Source: Nostoc sp. XA010 (GTDB lineage: Bacteria > Cyanobacteriota > Cyanobacteriia > Cyanobacteriales > Nostocaceae). From it: a DNA stretch of 64,000 nucleotides. The stretch is taken from positions 1 through 64,000 of the forward strand of contig NZ_JAIVFX010000027.1 in the NCBI RefSeq assembly GCF_020829625.1. The letters are read 5' to 3'. The notes below the pieces were generated by a model. The model was not told where the DNA came from and made no database searches. It saw only the letters and a program-made list of their open reading frames with translations. The position numbers and the translations under genes were made by a program. Of the stretch, positions 42,877-52,496 are shown piece by piece (within the stretch, counting starts at the first letter, position 1; every line of letters begins with the position of its first letter).

Positions 42877-43653
42877 ATGAATAATAACATTGCTATTTTG
42901 AAAGTAGAAGGATTAACTGTCTATCAAGGAAGCTATCTAGCTGTTCGAGATGTTTCTTTTGAATTATTGCCAGGAACAGATACAGCTATAGTCGGCCCCA
43001 ATGGTGCTGGTAAAAGTACTCTGGTAAAAGCGGTTTTAGATTTGATACCTCGCAGTTCTGGTACGATTGAAGTTTTAGGTCGTCCAATTGCAAGGCTGGG
43101 GCGTTTACGTCATCTGTTGGGCTATATGCCACAAAACTTCATTTTTGACCGCAGCTTTCCCATTTCTGTCAGCGAGTTAGTAGGACTTGGATGGGACAAG
43201 GAAGCGAAAAAAAGGGATTTATTTTTTTCCAAGCTGTGGAGACAAGACCGAGAAAAATCGGCAGCCGTAGCAGAAGCTTTACGGCGAACCGATGCTTATC
43301 ATTTACAGCATCAAGCTATTGGTACTCTTAGCGGTGGTCAACTCAAGCGGGTTTTATTGGCTTACTGTTTGGTAATGCCTCGCAAACTCTTGGTACTAGA
43401 TGAAGCCTTTGCTGGTGTTGATGTACAAGGTTCAGCAGATTTTTACGCTTTGCTAAATGAATTAAAGCGTCAGGAAGGTTGGACGGTATTGCAAGTTTCT
43501 CATGATATTGATATGGTAAATCGCCATTGCGATCGCGTGCTTTGCCTGAACCAAAGTATTGTTTGTACTGGTAAGCCAGAGATTGCCCTTTCACCGCAAA
43601 ACTTGTTAGCAACCTACGGCCCAGGTTTTAGCCGTTACCAGCATCAACATTAA
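42877..43653 (+). CDS. znuC: zinc/manganese ABC transporter ATP-binding protein
   Basis: A 258-aa ABC ATPase that energises zinc import. Walker A is GPNGAGKST, the signature LSGGQLKRVLLA and Walker B LLVLDEAFAGVD; the switch His follows in QVSHDID. A small insert (EAKKRDLFFSKLWRQ) extends the helical subdomain, seen in some cyanobacterial copies. It is 58 bp behind znuA; the gap is filled with TTAGGAG heptamers (42823-42848). Co-transcribed with znuB. Confidence 0.92.
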   Translation: MNNNIAILKVEGLTVYQGSYLAVRDVSFELLPGTDTAIVGPNGAGKSTLVKAVLDLIPRSSGTIEVLGRPIARLGRLRHLLGYMPQNFIFDRSFPISVSELVGLGWDKEAKKRDLFFSKLWRQDREKSAAVAEALRRTDAYHLQHQAIGTLSGGQLKRVLLAYCLVMPRKLLVLDEAFAGVDVQGSADFYALLNELKRQEGWTVLQVSHDIDMVNRHCDRVLCLNQSIVCTGKPEIALSPQNLLATYGPGFSRYQHQH

Positions 43654-43729
43654 AATAATTCGTAATGACGCTCCTACGTCGCTACCGCTACGCTAACGTA
43701 ATTCGTAATTAGACTCCCAGAATTAGTTA

Positions 43730-44611
43730 ATGTCCATAAGTATGAATTTGTTCAATGATTGTCAGATAGCAAGGCTAGCGATCGCCAGTAGCAATGACTT
43801 GGTAAGCTTGTTAACATTCCCCTTTATGCAGCGTGCAATCGTAGGTGCTGTGTTAATGGGAATACTTGGCGGGATGTTAGGCAGTTTTGTCACTTTGCGC
43901 CAGTTGTCCTTTTTCAGCCACGCGGTTGGTCATGCAGCATTAGTAGGTGTAGCTTTAGGTGTGTTGCTACAAATAAATCCGACTTGGATGCTGTTACCTT
44001 TCACGTTGGTTTTTGGGGTTATTGTCCTCTACTTCATCGACAAAACCGATTTAGGTAGTGATAGCGTCCTTAGCATAGTGCTATCTGGGGCATTAGCGAT
44101 CGGTGTGATTCTCACTAGCCTAATTAAAGGATATCGTGGCAACTTGATGGCTGTGCTATTCGGCGATATTCTAGCGATCGATACCACAGATTTGATTTTG
44201 ACGCTGCTAGTACTTGTGGGAGGCAGCATATTTTTACTATCAACCCTGCGGCAGCAAATTTTATTAACCCTTAACCCCGATGTAGCGCAAGTTCAAGGTA
44301 TTCCCGTCCAGTTGTACCGCTACGTGTTTGTGGTCTTGCTTTCACTCGCCGTTGCTGTAGCGATTAAAGCTGTTGGCGTTTTACTAGTGAATGCCTTTTT
44401 GGTTATTCCCGCCTCTACCGCCAAACTGATGAGTCATCACTTTAGCCGTTTTCTAATTATGTCGGTGATAGTTGGTTCCATCAGCAGCATTGCTGGCATC
44501 ATTGTGTCAGGTATTTTCAATTTTGCTTCTGGACCAAGTATTGTTCTTGTTCAATTTCTACTATTTGTAGCCGTTTTCATCTGGTTTAAGTTGAATTTGA
44601 AAGCCGCATAA
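43730..44611 (+). CDS. znuB: zinc/manganese ABC transporter permease
   Basis: A 293-aa inner-membrane permease of the ZnuB/MntB family with about eight hydrophobic helices. FMQRAIVGAVLMGILGGMLG and the loop ATP-contact region SFFSHAVGHAALVGVALG are typical, as is VGVLLVNAFLVIPASTAKLM. The first ATG is used; a second (MNLF) four codons on is possible. A 76-bp gap after znuC contains a short palindromic repeat (43671-43699), apparently without breaking the operon. tRNA-Phe follows on the same strand. Confidence 0.9.
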   Translation: MSISMNLFNDCQIARLAIASSNDLVSLLTFPFMQRAIVGAVLMGILGGMLGSFVTLRQLSFFSHAVGHAALVGVALGVLLQINPTWMLLPFTLVFGVIVLYFIDKTDLGSDSVLSIVLSGALAIGVILTSLIKGYRGNLMAVLFGDILAIDTTDLILTLLVLVGGSIFLLSTLRQQILLTLNPDVAQVQGIPVQLYRYVFVVLLSLAVAVAIKAVGVLLVNAFLVIPASTAKLMSHHFSRFLIMSVIVGSISSIAGIIVSGIFNFASGPSIVLVQFLLFVAVFIWFKLNLKAA

Positions 44612-44686
44612 ATCTTTTTTCTCCAAGGGCTTGCTATTTTATTGGATGTTTGCTACATTTATTAATCGTGGCTCACAAAAGCCCCA

Positions 44687-44759
<73 letters not shown>

Positions 44760-44767
44760 TACCATTA

Positions 44768-44799
44768 AAACCCCTGAAGGCTCACGCTTTCAGGGGTTT
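44768..44799 (+). terminator. terminator behind tRNA-Phe
   Basis: AAACCCCTGAA and TTTCAGGGGTTT form a stem of at least 11 bp 9 nt after the tRNA, with a T-rich tail (TTTATTGTTT). Confidence 0.8.
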
Positions 44800-44945
44800 A
44801 TTGTTTATCCAGAAACTCTATTTCAGCGATTGTTATTGGTGTAAAGATGGGTGCTTTTAGTCCACGTTGACTATTTTTAGACATGTTTGGCTAATCTATA
44901 GGGGTAAAGTTGGATAAATCAGAGCGCACTGATTAAAAAACAAAA

Positions 44946-44983
44946 AGACCAGCCTCCCACAGCTGGTCTATAAAATTTTTTTT
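44946..44983. terminator. bidirectional terminator
   Basis: AGACCAGC (44946-44953) and GCTGGTCT (44962-44969) form a perfect stem. Plus-strand T-run at 44974-44983, and A-run on the other side giving a minus-strand tail. It probably ends the NFACT gene transcript. The rest of 44800-45264 shows no gene. Confidence 0.65.
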
Positions 44984-45180
44984 GCGTTGTCTTCTCAAGA
45001 GAGTTAAAACCCAATGCGCGTTCCCAAAATGCAACGGGCAACTTTTCTTAACAATATTGTAACAGTCAACACAAATTTTTCGTGAAACTTCATCAAAAAA
45101 TATCCGAACAAAGCTTAAAAGCTTCTATCTATCAGGATAATTCAGCAAATCGCAGGGTAGAAAAGGAGTGGAGTAGAGGA

Positions 45181-45232
45181 GCAGGGGAAGTAGGGGAAGT
45201 AGGGGAAGTAGGGGAAGTAGGGGAAGTAGGGA
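45181..45232. repeat. 10-bp tandem repeat
   Basis: About five perfect units of GGGGAAGTAG in the spacer behind the NFACT gene, followed by ATGACTA heptamers near 45253-45275. A simple microsatellite of the type that fills spacers in this window. Confidence 0.85.
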
Positions 45233-45264
45233 AAAATTCTTAAATTTTGACAAATGACTAATGA

Positions 45265-46992
45265 CTAATGACTAATAACCATTTGTGGTTTTCCCCAGAG
45301 GATGCTTTCCTGCTTGTAAATTGCAATTCCCGGTTTTGCTCCTTTGGGTTTGTAGACGTGTTTTAGCTGAGTGTAAACTACTGGCACTTGTTCACTCTGA
45401 CGGGCGCGACTGTAGTAGGCGGCAAGATTAGCTACAAATTGCAAATCAACTTCTTCTGCAACAGCACCGGGTTCTAGACGTAGTAGCACATGGCTCCCTG
45501 GAATTTCTTGAGCGTGGAACCATAAGTCATAATCCCCAGCTACACGAAAGGTCAATTGGTCATTTTGGCGATTGTTGCGACCGATTAATACTTCAAAGCC
45601 GTTGGGGGTAAGGTAACGATGAAAGTTGGTGCTGGGGGGTTCATTGGCACTGCGGCTGCGATATTCTGGATCTTCTAAATACTTTTGTCCAATCAACTCT
45701 TCGCGGATTTCTTCTAAAGCTCGCAAATCTTCTGCTGTTTGGTAGGTGTCTATCTGAGTGATCGCAGCTTCTACTTGTTCTAAATACTCAATTTCTGTCT
45801 GCACTTCTAATAGTAGCGGTTCGACGGCAGCACGAGCGCGTTTGAGCTTTTGGTGCTGTTTGTAAAGACCTTGGGCATTTTGGACGGCATTTTTATCTGG
45901 CTGGAGAGCGATCGCTACTGGCAAATTTGTATCAAAATCAGCAAGGATAATTTCTTTCATCCCCGGTTCCCAGTTTTGCAAGTGAGCCATCAATAAATCA
46001 GCTTTTTGCCGATACTCATCGGCTTTATCTGATTGCTGCAAGCGCGTCTTAAAGGTTTGAGCTTTATTCCGCAATTTCGCCAGAATATTATTCAATTTCT
46101 GACTCAACTGATGGCGCAATTGAGAAAATAATTGTTGGTCAATTTGGTTACTGTAGTAGCGGTTGAGTAGCTCCTGGATATTTTTGACCTTTTCAACTGC
46201 ACCCCAACCCATTACGGTGTAGCCATCTTTTGTCCAACCGGGTTGAAATTTACTGGAATTCAAAGCTTGCAGCCATTCTTGCCAGCGTTCAAATAGCCGT
46301 CGCCAGTCGTCGGGGTTAAGAGTATCGGTGGATGTTTCTGGTGCGAGATTTGCTTCTAACAGCATTAACTCTAGTAGTGCAGCACTCAAGCCACTATAAC
46401 TTTTGAGCAATTGCCGCTTGATTGCTCCTGGCACTAAACTTACCCGTTCTTGCCAACGTTCTTGAGATTCGTTCAAACTGGGGACAGTTCCAGTCAGTTT
46501 TGGCGGTGTTTCATAAGGTTGTCCAGTTTGGATGGGACGGACACTAGATTGTTGCTGACTGACTTGATGGGCTGCGGTGATAATTATATTGTTGGCGTCG
46601 GTGAGGATGACGTTGCTATACTTGCCCATGATTTCTGCATAGACATGATATAGGGCGGTTTCTCCGGGACGACGGGCAAATTGCAAATCAATAACCCGCT
46701 CCCAAGGGGCGATCGCTTCAATCGCCACCAGTGCTAAACCATTCAATTGGTGTACTAGTTGTTGGCTAAAGGTAAAGGTATCTGGCGATCGCGGTGGTGG
46801 ATCGCCGATGCAAATATGTGCAGCTTGAGGATGCCAAGAAATTTGTAGCCAATCTCGCTGTTTCAGGGTGCGTAATGCCATAGCAATAGTGTAGCGATCG
46901 CGCTGGTAAACCTGTTCTAAGCGTGATGGTAGCCAGTTAGCGCGGATTTCGCTACAAGCAGCTGTGAGAGTGGTAAAGTCAACTGGTTGCAA
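45265..46992 (-). CDS. NFACT family protein (RqcH/Rqc2-like)
   Basis: A 575-aa protein of the NFACT family (fibronectin-binding protein A-like), the bacterial homologue of Rqc2. RqcH binds stalled 50S subunits and adds C-terminal alanine tails for degradation. The NFACT-N domain (~1-200) has the DFTTLTAACSEI opening and GKYSNVILTD. A helical coiled middle (about 290-430) follows, and the NFACT-R domain carries DYDLWFHAQEIPGSHVLLR near 490. The DR pair important in RqcH cannot be placed with confidence here. Length is normal. Start at ATG 46992. Confidence 0.88.
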   Translation of the reverse strand: MQPVDFTTLTAACSEIRANWLPSRLEQVYQRDRYTIAMALRTLKQRDWLQISWHPQAAHICIGDPPPRSPDTFTFSQQLVHQLNGLALVAIEAIAPWERVIDLQFARRPGETALYHVYAEIMGKYSNVILTDANNIIITAAHQVSQQQSSVRPIQTGQPYETPPKLTGTVPSLNESQERWQERVSLVPGAIKRQLLKSYSGLSAALLELMLLEANLAPETSTDTLNPDDWRRLFERWQEWLQALNSSKFQPGWTKDGYTVMGWGAVEKVKNIQELLNRYYSNQIDQQLFSQLRHQLSQKLNNILAKLRNKAQTFKTRLQQSDKADEYRQKADLLMAHLQNWEPGMKEIILADFDTNLPVAIALQPDKNAVQNAQGLYKQHQKLKRARAAVEPLLLEVQTEIEYLEQVEAAITQIDTYQTAEDLRALEEIREELIGQKYLEDPEYRSRSANEPPSTNFHRYLTPNGFEVLIGRNNRQNDQLTFRVAGDYDLWFHAQEIPGSHVLLRLEPGAVAEEVDLQFVANLAAYYSRARQSEQVPVVYTQLKHVYKPKGAKPGIAIYKQESILWGKPQMVISH

Positions 46993-47259
46993 AGCGATTA
47001 GTTATTAACATTCAAATGGTAGCGATCGCTATGCTTTTATCTTAGTTTAGTCAAAGCATAACAGACCTCAACTATCATAACGGTTACTTGGTTTGGTGAT
47101 AGCTAAGGGACTTCCAAATAAAAAAATATACCATCGCTACAGAGGCAGGGGGACAGGGATATCTTAGCTGGGGGAGGGAAAGTCGTAGTGAAGTCCAGAA
47201 ATTGGATAATTTATTTTTTGGAGATCCCTAACGCAGAAATCTATTATTCAGACAGACTC
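46993..47259. other. spacer without recognised gene
   Basis: Part of the 485-bp gap between two minus-strand genes. It holds a purine-rich GGCAGGGGGACAGGG stretch near 47145 and no ORF I can support. Confidence 0.3.
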
Positions 47260-47356
47260 TTAGAGACCATTTATAAAGCAAACCTTAAATTGTAAAGTGC
47301 ATTAAAGCAGCGCGTAACCCACTTTACTTAAAATTTACTTTATAAATAGCCTCTCA
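47260..47356. mobile_element. inverted-repeat element with TTAGAGACCATTTATAAAG ends
   Basis: 97 bp between TTAGAGACCATTTATAAAG and its mirror CTTTATAAATAGCCTCTCA; 15 of 19 end positions agree. A related right end (CTTTATAAATGGTCTCTAAG) stands at 52645-52664. MITE-like, no coding sequence, no clear flank duplication. Confidence 0.5.
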
Positions 47357-47477
47357 GCCAAGAATCCAAGGATTTAACATTTTGAAGATATTTTTGTGAA
47401 GAAGGCATCTTTAGCCAGTTAAATAAGGACAGGCAGAATGTCCATTCCCTAGCAGGCGAAACACTAGCTTTTATCAG

Positions 47478-48611
47478 TTAAGCATGAACCATTAAAAATT
47501 GACCATTACCATTATATTCTCCATCGCAACTAGCAAAATTGCGAATAAACCATATCAAATAAAATCTCCATATCCGGCGAAACTTGGCATAATCCATGCC
47601 ATAGTTTAATGTTTTTATTGTTGTCTGGTTCTCGTCAAAATTTTGTAACCAGTTAGTTAGTGTTTTAGAGTAATTAGAGCCATTAAGATACCATCTTTGA
47701 ATTGTTTTGAGGTCTTGTCTATGGCTAGGAACTGCATCGTAATTCCAGTACCGACCGTGTGGAAAAATATATTTGTGAGTGTAAACGCTAGACATATTGT
47801 TAGGGATGCGGACTGTGATGATGTGAATTAAAACTTTGCCATCATCCTTCAGAAACGAAGCTAATTTTTTAAAAGCTCCCGTTAAGTTACCAACATGACA
47901 AAAAACACCAATCGAGAGAATTTTATCAAACTTCGTCTCGAAATTTGCATTATTCAAATCACCTTCATATAGGGTAAACCGATCTGAACTGAGATAACTG
48001 TCAGGATCTTGCATTTTGCGGCGTATATATTCACATTGCTCGTGGCTCAAATTAAGACCCGTAAATTTGACATTGGGGAACTTAGAAAGAATGTAATTAG
48101 GAACACATCCCCACCCGCACCCAAAGTCTAAGATATTGTCTCCATCCTTGATGTCTAGCTTTTCAATCACATCATCAATCATGTGCATCTGTGATTGTTC
48201 AAGGTTTAATGCTCCTTTTTCCCACAATCCCATGCTGTACTTAGGATAAATGAGTTTTCCCTCCCCTAACATAGTATTCAGCATGGCTTGAGGCAAGTCG
48301 TACTGAATTTTCATTAGTTCCCGCGAGCCTTCGGCGAGATGATCAGTTTCTTTTAATACCCATTCATACGGTGCTAGTAGGGATGGGAAATACTGAAAGA
48401 AAATTGGCATACAGGTGTCGAAAAGCGATTCTAGAACGGAATCAGGAACTTCTAATCCGTTGATATAAGCTTCCGCCACTGCCATCTGAACTGTGTTAAC
48501 TACCTCAACCGCCCCACGAGTTGCTTGGTATGCTAATGGACTTTTAATATTTATATCTCCCACAATAGGGATATACTTTTCTATTTCTTGCAGCAGGGTA
48601 CTAGTAGTCAT
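47478..48611 (-). CDS. CFA-synthase-like SAM methyltransferase
   Basis: A 377-aa methyltransferase of the cyclopropane-fatty-acid synthase/mycolic acid methyltransferase type. SAM motif I is ILDFGCGWGCVPNYILSKF, with NLSHEQCEYIRRKM and the CFA-typical FPHGRYW later. The N-terminal 120 residues are helical and differ from true CFA synthase, and the C-terminus ends FRNFASCDGEYNGNGQFLMV-like. Such proteins in cyanobacteria and plants also act as N-methyltransferases on alkaloids, so a lipid substrate is not certain. It stands alone ahead of glycosyltransferase genes on the same strand. Confidence 0.78.
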   Translation of the reverse strand: MTTSTLLQEIEKYIPIVGDINIKSPLAYQATRGAVEVVNTVQMAVAEAYINGLEVPDSVLESLFDTCMPIFFQYFPSLLAPYEWVLKETDHLAEGSRELMKIQYDLPQAMLNTMLGEGKLIYPKYSMGLWEKGALNLEQSQMHMIDDVIEKLDIKDGDNILDFGCGWGCVPNYILSKFPNVKFTGLNLSHEQCEYIRRKMQDPDSYLSSDRFTLYEGDLNNANFETKFDKILSIGVFCHVGNLTGAFKKLASFLKDDGKVLIHIITVRIPNNMSSVYTHKYIFPHGRYWNYDAVPSHRQDLKTIQRWYLNGSNYSKTLTNWLQNFDENQTTIKTLNYGMDYAKFRRIWRFYLIWFIRNFASCDGEYNGNGQFLMVHA

Positions 48612-48796
48612 AGCTATAACTCCTAAACAAGCATTAAAATTATCCTACATGAGTATAATAATTAGATTTTTTTAGTTTTTTAACACCAAAACGTAAGAAG
48701 TTGTAACATACATTTAGAAATATTTATCTCCAACACGTCTACCGCCACTTTAACTTGATAAAACGTAAGGGTACTAAGGGAAAATGTCTTATAACT

Positions 48797-48891
48797 CAAT
48801 ACGCTTGGGTTAAGGATAATTGTAGGTTGGGTCTACGTTCCTCAACCCAACCTACCCAAATTTATTTTTCTGGCTTAACTGAACCGTATTG
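48797..48891. mobile_element. MITE-like element, CAATAC family, copy 3
   Basis: 95 bp from CAATACGCTTGGGTTAAGGA to GGCTTAACTGAACCGTATTG. Flanked on both sides by TCTTATAACT (48787-48796 and 48892-48901), a perfect 10-bp direct repeat. The interior has a perfect stem, GTAGGTTGGGT / ACCCAACCTAC. The best-preserved copy of the family. The rest of 48612-49156 shows no gene. Confidence 0.75.
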
Positions 48892-49156
48892 TCTTATAAC
48901 TTGGCATTAACTGCGTTTATTTCCGATAATTGTTTGGGCGTCAGGGTGTTATTAACTCAACTCGTTTCCGTTTCTAGCGGTCTATCAAGTTTAAATTGAT
49001 GGATAACTAAGTTCGTAGTAAGGACTTTAGTCCTTATCCTCTAATCACGCTTTGTGTTACTACAAAACCGCAAAACTAGCTTAGGCATTGTACTAGTGGC
49101 AGTTGGTTGCGATCGCCCTTCAAAAACCGTATTAATTGATGATTACCTTGTAATAT

Positions 49157-50023
49157 TCACCTTTTTGCTAAACCCACCTGTCCTCCAATTAGCCCCAAAA
49201 ATCCTGTTCCAAAGTGCTGAATCTCCAAAAAAGTTGCTTGCTCTGGTGAGGTTTTGTAAATCCGAAATGTTTTCATAATTCCCAAGGTGGCAGCACTTTC
49301 TAGAGGCCCAACAAAGCTAATATCTCGGTCGAGAAAATAAGGTTGATTAGCCCAATAAGTCATCTGATTTGCATTCAAAAAATAGCAGCCTGCATGAGGA
49401 TTGAGGGCACGACAAAAGGTAATTGGTGCATTCATAATTGTACCTTTGAGTTCCTGTTGCTCCTGCACATTTTGAAAGGGAGCAGTTACTCGCAAAGCTA
49501 AATCTCCATCAATGTAAGCTTTGTGAACCAAAGCGTAAGGGGAAACTTCATAACGATTTGGCTGGAGCAGATTTAAATCACCTGCTTGTTGGGTAAACCA
49601 GTTTAATTTTATAAAAAACCAAGGATCATAGATAATTAGGTCATCTTCAAGGAAGCAGTAGTAATCATACTGACCGAGACAACTTTGCAGGATAGCTTGG
49701 CACTCAAATCCTAAAAGTAGAGGTTCTGCATTGCTAGAATGATGCCTATATAAATGGGATGGTAGGGGAAGCTGATTCAGAAGATGATTATCTTTGGTTG
49801 TACAAATAACAATATCTAATTCGTGAGATTGCGGCTGGTTAGCAGGGAAAGCCATTCGTTGAGCAATATTGATGATACTTTGAGATTTACCAAATAATTG
49901 GTGTAAGGCGGTAAGGCTATTAGTTAACGCCTGTAAGCGTGGTTGCGGGTCTTTGCGTTGGGAAGCATGACGACCCTCACTGCTAGGTTTGAAATAATGG
50001 GCAATGGTAAAAATAATTCGCAT
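49157..50023 (-). CDS. putative glycosyltransferase (GT-A type)
   Basis: A 288-aa protein. The acidic motif FLEDDLIIYDPWFF near residue 125 is the nucleotide-sugar/metal site expected in GT-A enzymes, preceded by ELDIVICTTKDNHLL and followed by NAPITFCRALNPHAGCYFLN. No membrane segment. Family assignment beyond GT-A is not possible by eye. It is in tandem with a GT4 gene 165 bp upstream on the same strand, so both may build one glycan. Confidence 0.6.
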   Translation of the reverse strand: MRIIFTIAHYFKPSSEGRHASQRKDPQPRLQALTNSLTALHQLFGKSQSIINIAQRMAFPANQPQSHELDIVICTTKDNHLLNQLPLPSHLYRHHSSNAEPLLLGFECQAILQSCLGQYDYYCFLEDDLIIYDPWFFIKLNWFTQQAGDLNLLQPNRYEVSPYALVHKAYIDGDLALRVTAPFQNVQEQQELKGTIMNAPITFCRALNPHAGCYFLNANQMTYWANQPYFLDRDISFVGPLESAATLGIMKTFRIYKTSPEQATFLEIQHFGTGFLGLIGGQVGLAKR

Positions 50024-50188
50024 TTTAAATATTGCTCTCTGTCATTTTTCATTTTTCATTAGTTATTGACCAATAACTAATAATTAATATACTTATTACA
50101 AAAGTCGTTTTCTTCAGCTTTTATTTGCACCTTTGCTTGAGGCAAAAAATATTTATGCAAGAGGTTAATCACTGATAACGAATATTAT

Positions 50189-51448
50189 CTAATTTTTGCT
50201 AAATCCCTTAGAAGTTGGACGCTTTTTCAAACTATTAGAATTTTTGCCAGCAAACATCCATTGCAAATGCTGTGGTAATAGTTTTGCCAAATCATAACGC
50301 TTCAAAATAGTCTCTCGCGCATTCGCACGAATTGCTTTCATTTCTTGAGGATTATTCAGTGCTTCTTCAATCCTATTAGCAATATTCTGAGGAGAGAAGA
50401 AATCTACCAGCAGTCCATTTACCCCATCCTGTAAGACTTCCAATACTGGCGGAGTCTTAGAAGCTACTAGTAAACATCCTGCTGCCATGACTTCTAACAT
50501 TGACCAGGATAAAACAAAAGGACGAGTTAAATAAACATGAGCTGAAGAAGCTTGCAAAACCTGAAGATACTCATTGTAAGGAAGCCTATCTGTAAAGTGC
50601 AGCCTCGATAAATCCAAAGATAATTTTTCTAACATTAATTGTTTATAAGTCTGACCATCAGGAAGGTTTTTTCCATAAGCCACCCTATCTTCTCCCACAA
50701 CTACCACATGGCACTTAGGTCTTCGCTGCTGAATTAGCGCCACCGTTTCCATAAACTGCGGAAATCCTCTATAAGGTTCCATCCCCCGTCCCACATAAGT
50801 TACCAACTCTTCCACATGGGAAAGATCCAGATTTATTCTTGGTAAAACTAACTTTGCGCCTGGTTTAGGAACAAAATATTTGGTATCAACACCATCATGA
50901 ATTACAGTGATTTTGCTATGATATTCTTTGGGAAATTGCTGACGCTGCCAATTCGTTGGAGAAAGACCGCGATCGCAGCTATATAAATCAGTCAAAATCG
51001 GCGTATTTTTTACGCGGATGCGGCATTCATCATCAGCATTCAGTGGTTCATTGGGATCAAAATCTGCATCGGAACCATGAGCATGGTAAAACCACTCGAA
51101 ATAACATAATAATTCTGCTTTAGGGAAAATATCTTTCATAAATAAAGTTGGCCCCCAACCAGAATGACCATAAACTATATCTGGAATGAAACCTTCGGAC
51201 TTTAATTTTTCTGACACGCGATAGACAGCCTGCGCGGTGAGAACAGCATTTTCCAGGTTGCGAACGTAATGGTGGGTTTGGGGAGCAGCTTCACGAGAAG
51301 GAGTGTAAATAGCTTTAAAAACGCCAGGTATTTCGCCTTCACGACGATTTGTTCCAAACACGACTTGGCAATTAGGATCTTTACCTAAAACTGTCGCTAG
51401 GTTGCGAAATTGAGAGGGAAAATTGGGATGTAGAAATAAAACTTTCAT
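50189..51448 (-). CDS. glycosyltransferase family 4
   Basis: A 419-aa GT-B enzyme. The N-terminal MKVLFLHPNFPSQFRNLA and PDIVYGHSGWGPTLFMKD belong to the acceptor domain. The C-terminal donor domain shows VTYVGRGMEPYRGF, HVVVVGEDRVAYG and PFVLSWSMLEVMAAGC, which carries the EX7E-like region. It probably transfers a sugar to a polysaccharide or glycolipid at the cytosolic membrane face. The downstream GT-A gene may be its partner. Start at ATG 51448; the upstream 150 bp face a divergent DUF429 gene. Confidence 0.82.
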   Translation of the reverse strand: MKVLFLHPNFPSQFRNLATVLGKDPNCQVVFGTNRREGEIPGVFKAIYTPSREAAPQTHHYVRNLENAVLTAQAVYRVSEKLKSEGFIPDIVYGHSGWGPTLFMKDIFPKAELLCYFEWFYHAHGSDADFDPNEPLNADDECRIRVKNTPILTDLYSCDRGLSPTNWQRQQFPKEYHSKITVIHDGVDTKYFVPKPGAKLVLPRINLDLSHVEELVTYVGRGMEPYRGFPQFMETVALIQQRRPKCHVVVVGEDRVAYGKNLPDGQTYKQLMLEKLSLDLSRLHFTDRLPYNEYLQVLQASSAHVYLTRPFVLSWSMLEVMAAGCLLVASKTPPVLEVLQDGVNGLLVDFFSPQNIANRIEEALNNPQEMKAIRANARETILKRYDLAKLLPQHLQWMFAGKNSNSLKKRPTSKGFSKN

Positions 51449-51592
51449 TGGAATAATCTTGATTAATTTATTGCGACATAAAATAAATTAAGACAAGCTA
51501 TTTAAGATTATAAGATTATTTATCACAATTTTTAGCAAGTAAATTTAGGTGAATGTTGCCGCGAAATGCGAAAATAATCGCAAATTCGTGTT

Positions 51593-52348
51593 ATGACCAT
51601 GAAATTTATTGGCATTGATTTAGGCTGGAAATCTCAACCAAGTGGACTATGCTGTTTAGAATGGATAGATGGACAACTGCAACTACTTGATCTAGATCGT
51701 AAAGAAGCCATTGCAGACATCCTCACCTGGATTGATCAAAGCGTACAACCAGACGAACCAGCTATCATCGCCGTAGATGCACCTACCCTCATACCCAACT
51801 CCACTGGAAGTCGCCTCCCCGACAAACTCAGCCACAAGTACTTTGGTAAATATCATGCAGGATGCTACCCAGCTAATCAAAAGCTACCCTTTGCAGAACG
51901 CACCATTAACTTTGGCTTAGAATTAGAATCACGCGGTTTTGCACACGCACCCACCATAGAACCGCAAAAACTCAGCAGATATCAAATAGAAGTCTTTCCC
52001 CACCCAGCAATCGTTAACCTATTCAACTTAGAACGCATCCTCAAATACAAAAAAGGACGACTCACTGAGCGCCGCCTAGAACTAATCAAACTCCAAAATT
52101 ATCTTCTCGATATCCTCCCCTCATTCTCTCCTCCTCTGCGCCCTCTGCGCCTCTGCGGTTTGTTTCCCTCCGAAATTCCCACCACAAGCGCAGCCCTCAA
52201 AGTAGTTGAAGATCAATTAGATAGCTTAATTTGCGCCTATGTTTCTGCATACTGGTGGTATTGGGGAGAACAACGTAACTTAGTATTGGGCGATCGCACC
52301 ACTGGCTACATTATTATCCCCCAAAGAATGTTAGGGACTTCCAACTAA
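51593..52348 (+). CDS. DUF429 family protein with in-frame repeat insertion
   Basis: A 251-aa protein of DUF429, a predicted RNase H-fold family. The opening FIGIDLGWKSQPSGLC carries the first Asp; AIIAVDAPTLIPN the second; the end EDQLDSLICAYVSAYWWYWG and LGDRTTGYIIIP are typical. The function is unknown. Residues ~180-200 (PPLRPLRLCGLF) are encoded by a CTCTGCGCCTCTGCGG-type dispersed repeat that keeps the frame. ATG 51593 is used; ATG two codons later is also possible. Confidence 0.8.
   Translation: MTMKFIGIDLGWKSQPSGLCCLEWIDGQLQLLDLDRKEAIADILTWIDQSVQPDEPAIIAVDAPTLIPNSTGSRLPDKLSHKYFGKYHAGCYPANQKLPFAERTINFGLELESRGFAHAPTIEPQKLSRYQIEVFPHPAIVNLFNLERILKYKKGRLTERRLELIKLQNYLLDILPSFSPPLRPLRLCGLFPSEIPTTSAALKVVEDQLDSLICAYVSAYWWYWGEQRNLVLGDRTTGYIIIPQRMLGTSN
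52128..52165. repeat. CTCTGCG tandem repeat inside the DUF429 gene
   Basis: CTCTCCTCCTCTGCGCCC, then TCTGCGCCTCTGCGGTTTG: copies of a short (C)CTCTGCG unit that is a common spacer repeat in Nostoc genomes. In frame within coding sequence here. Confidence 0.65.
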
Positions 52349-52496
52349 AAAAATAATCAATTGTTTTGGAAGGCAGGGGGAGCAGGGGGAGAAAAAATTG
52401 GATAGTGACGTTGGATGTAGGAATTGAGTAATTTAATTCTTGGATGCCCCTTAGCCTAAAATTGTAATTTCGTAATATTTAACTCAAAGAGGTTTT

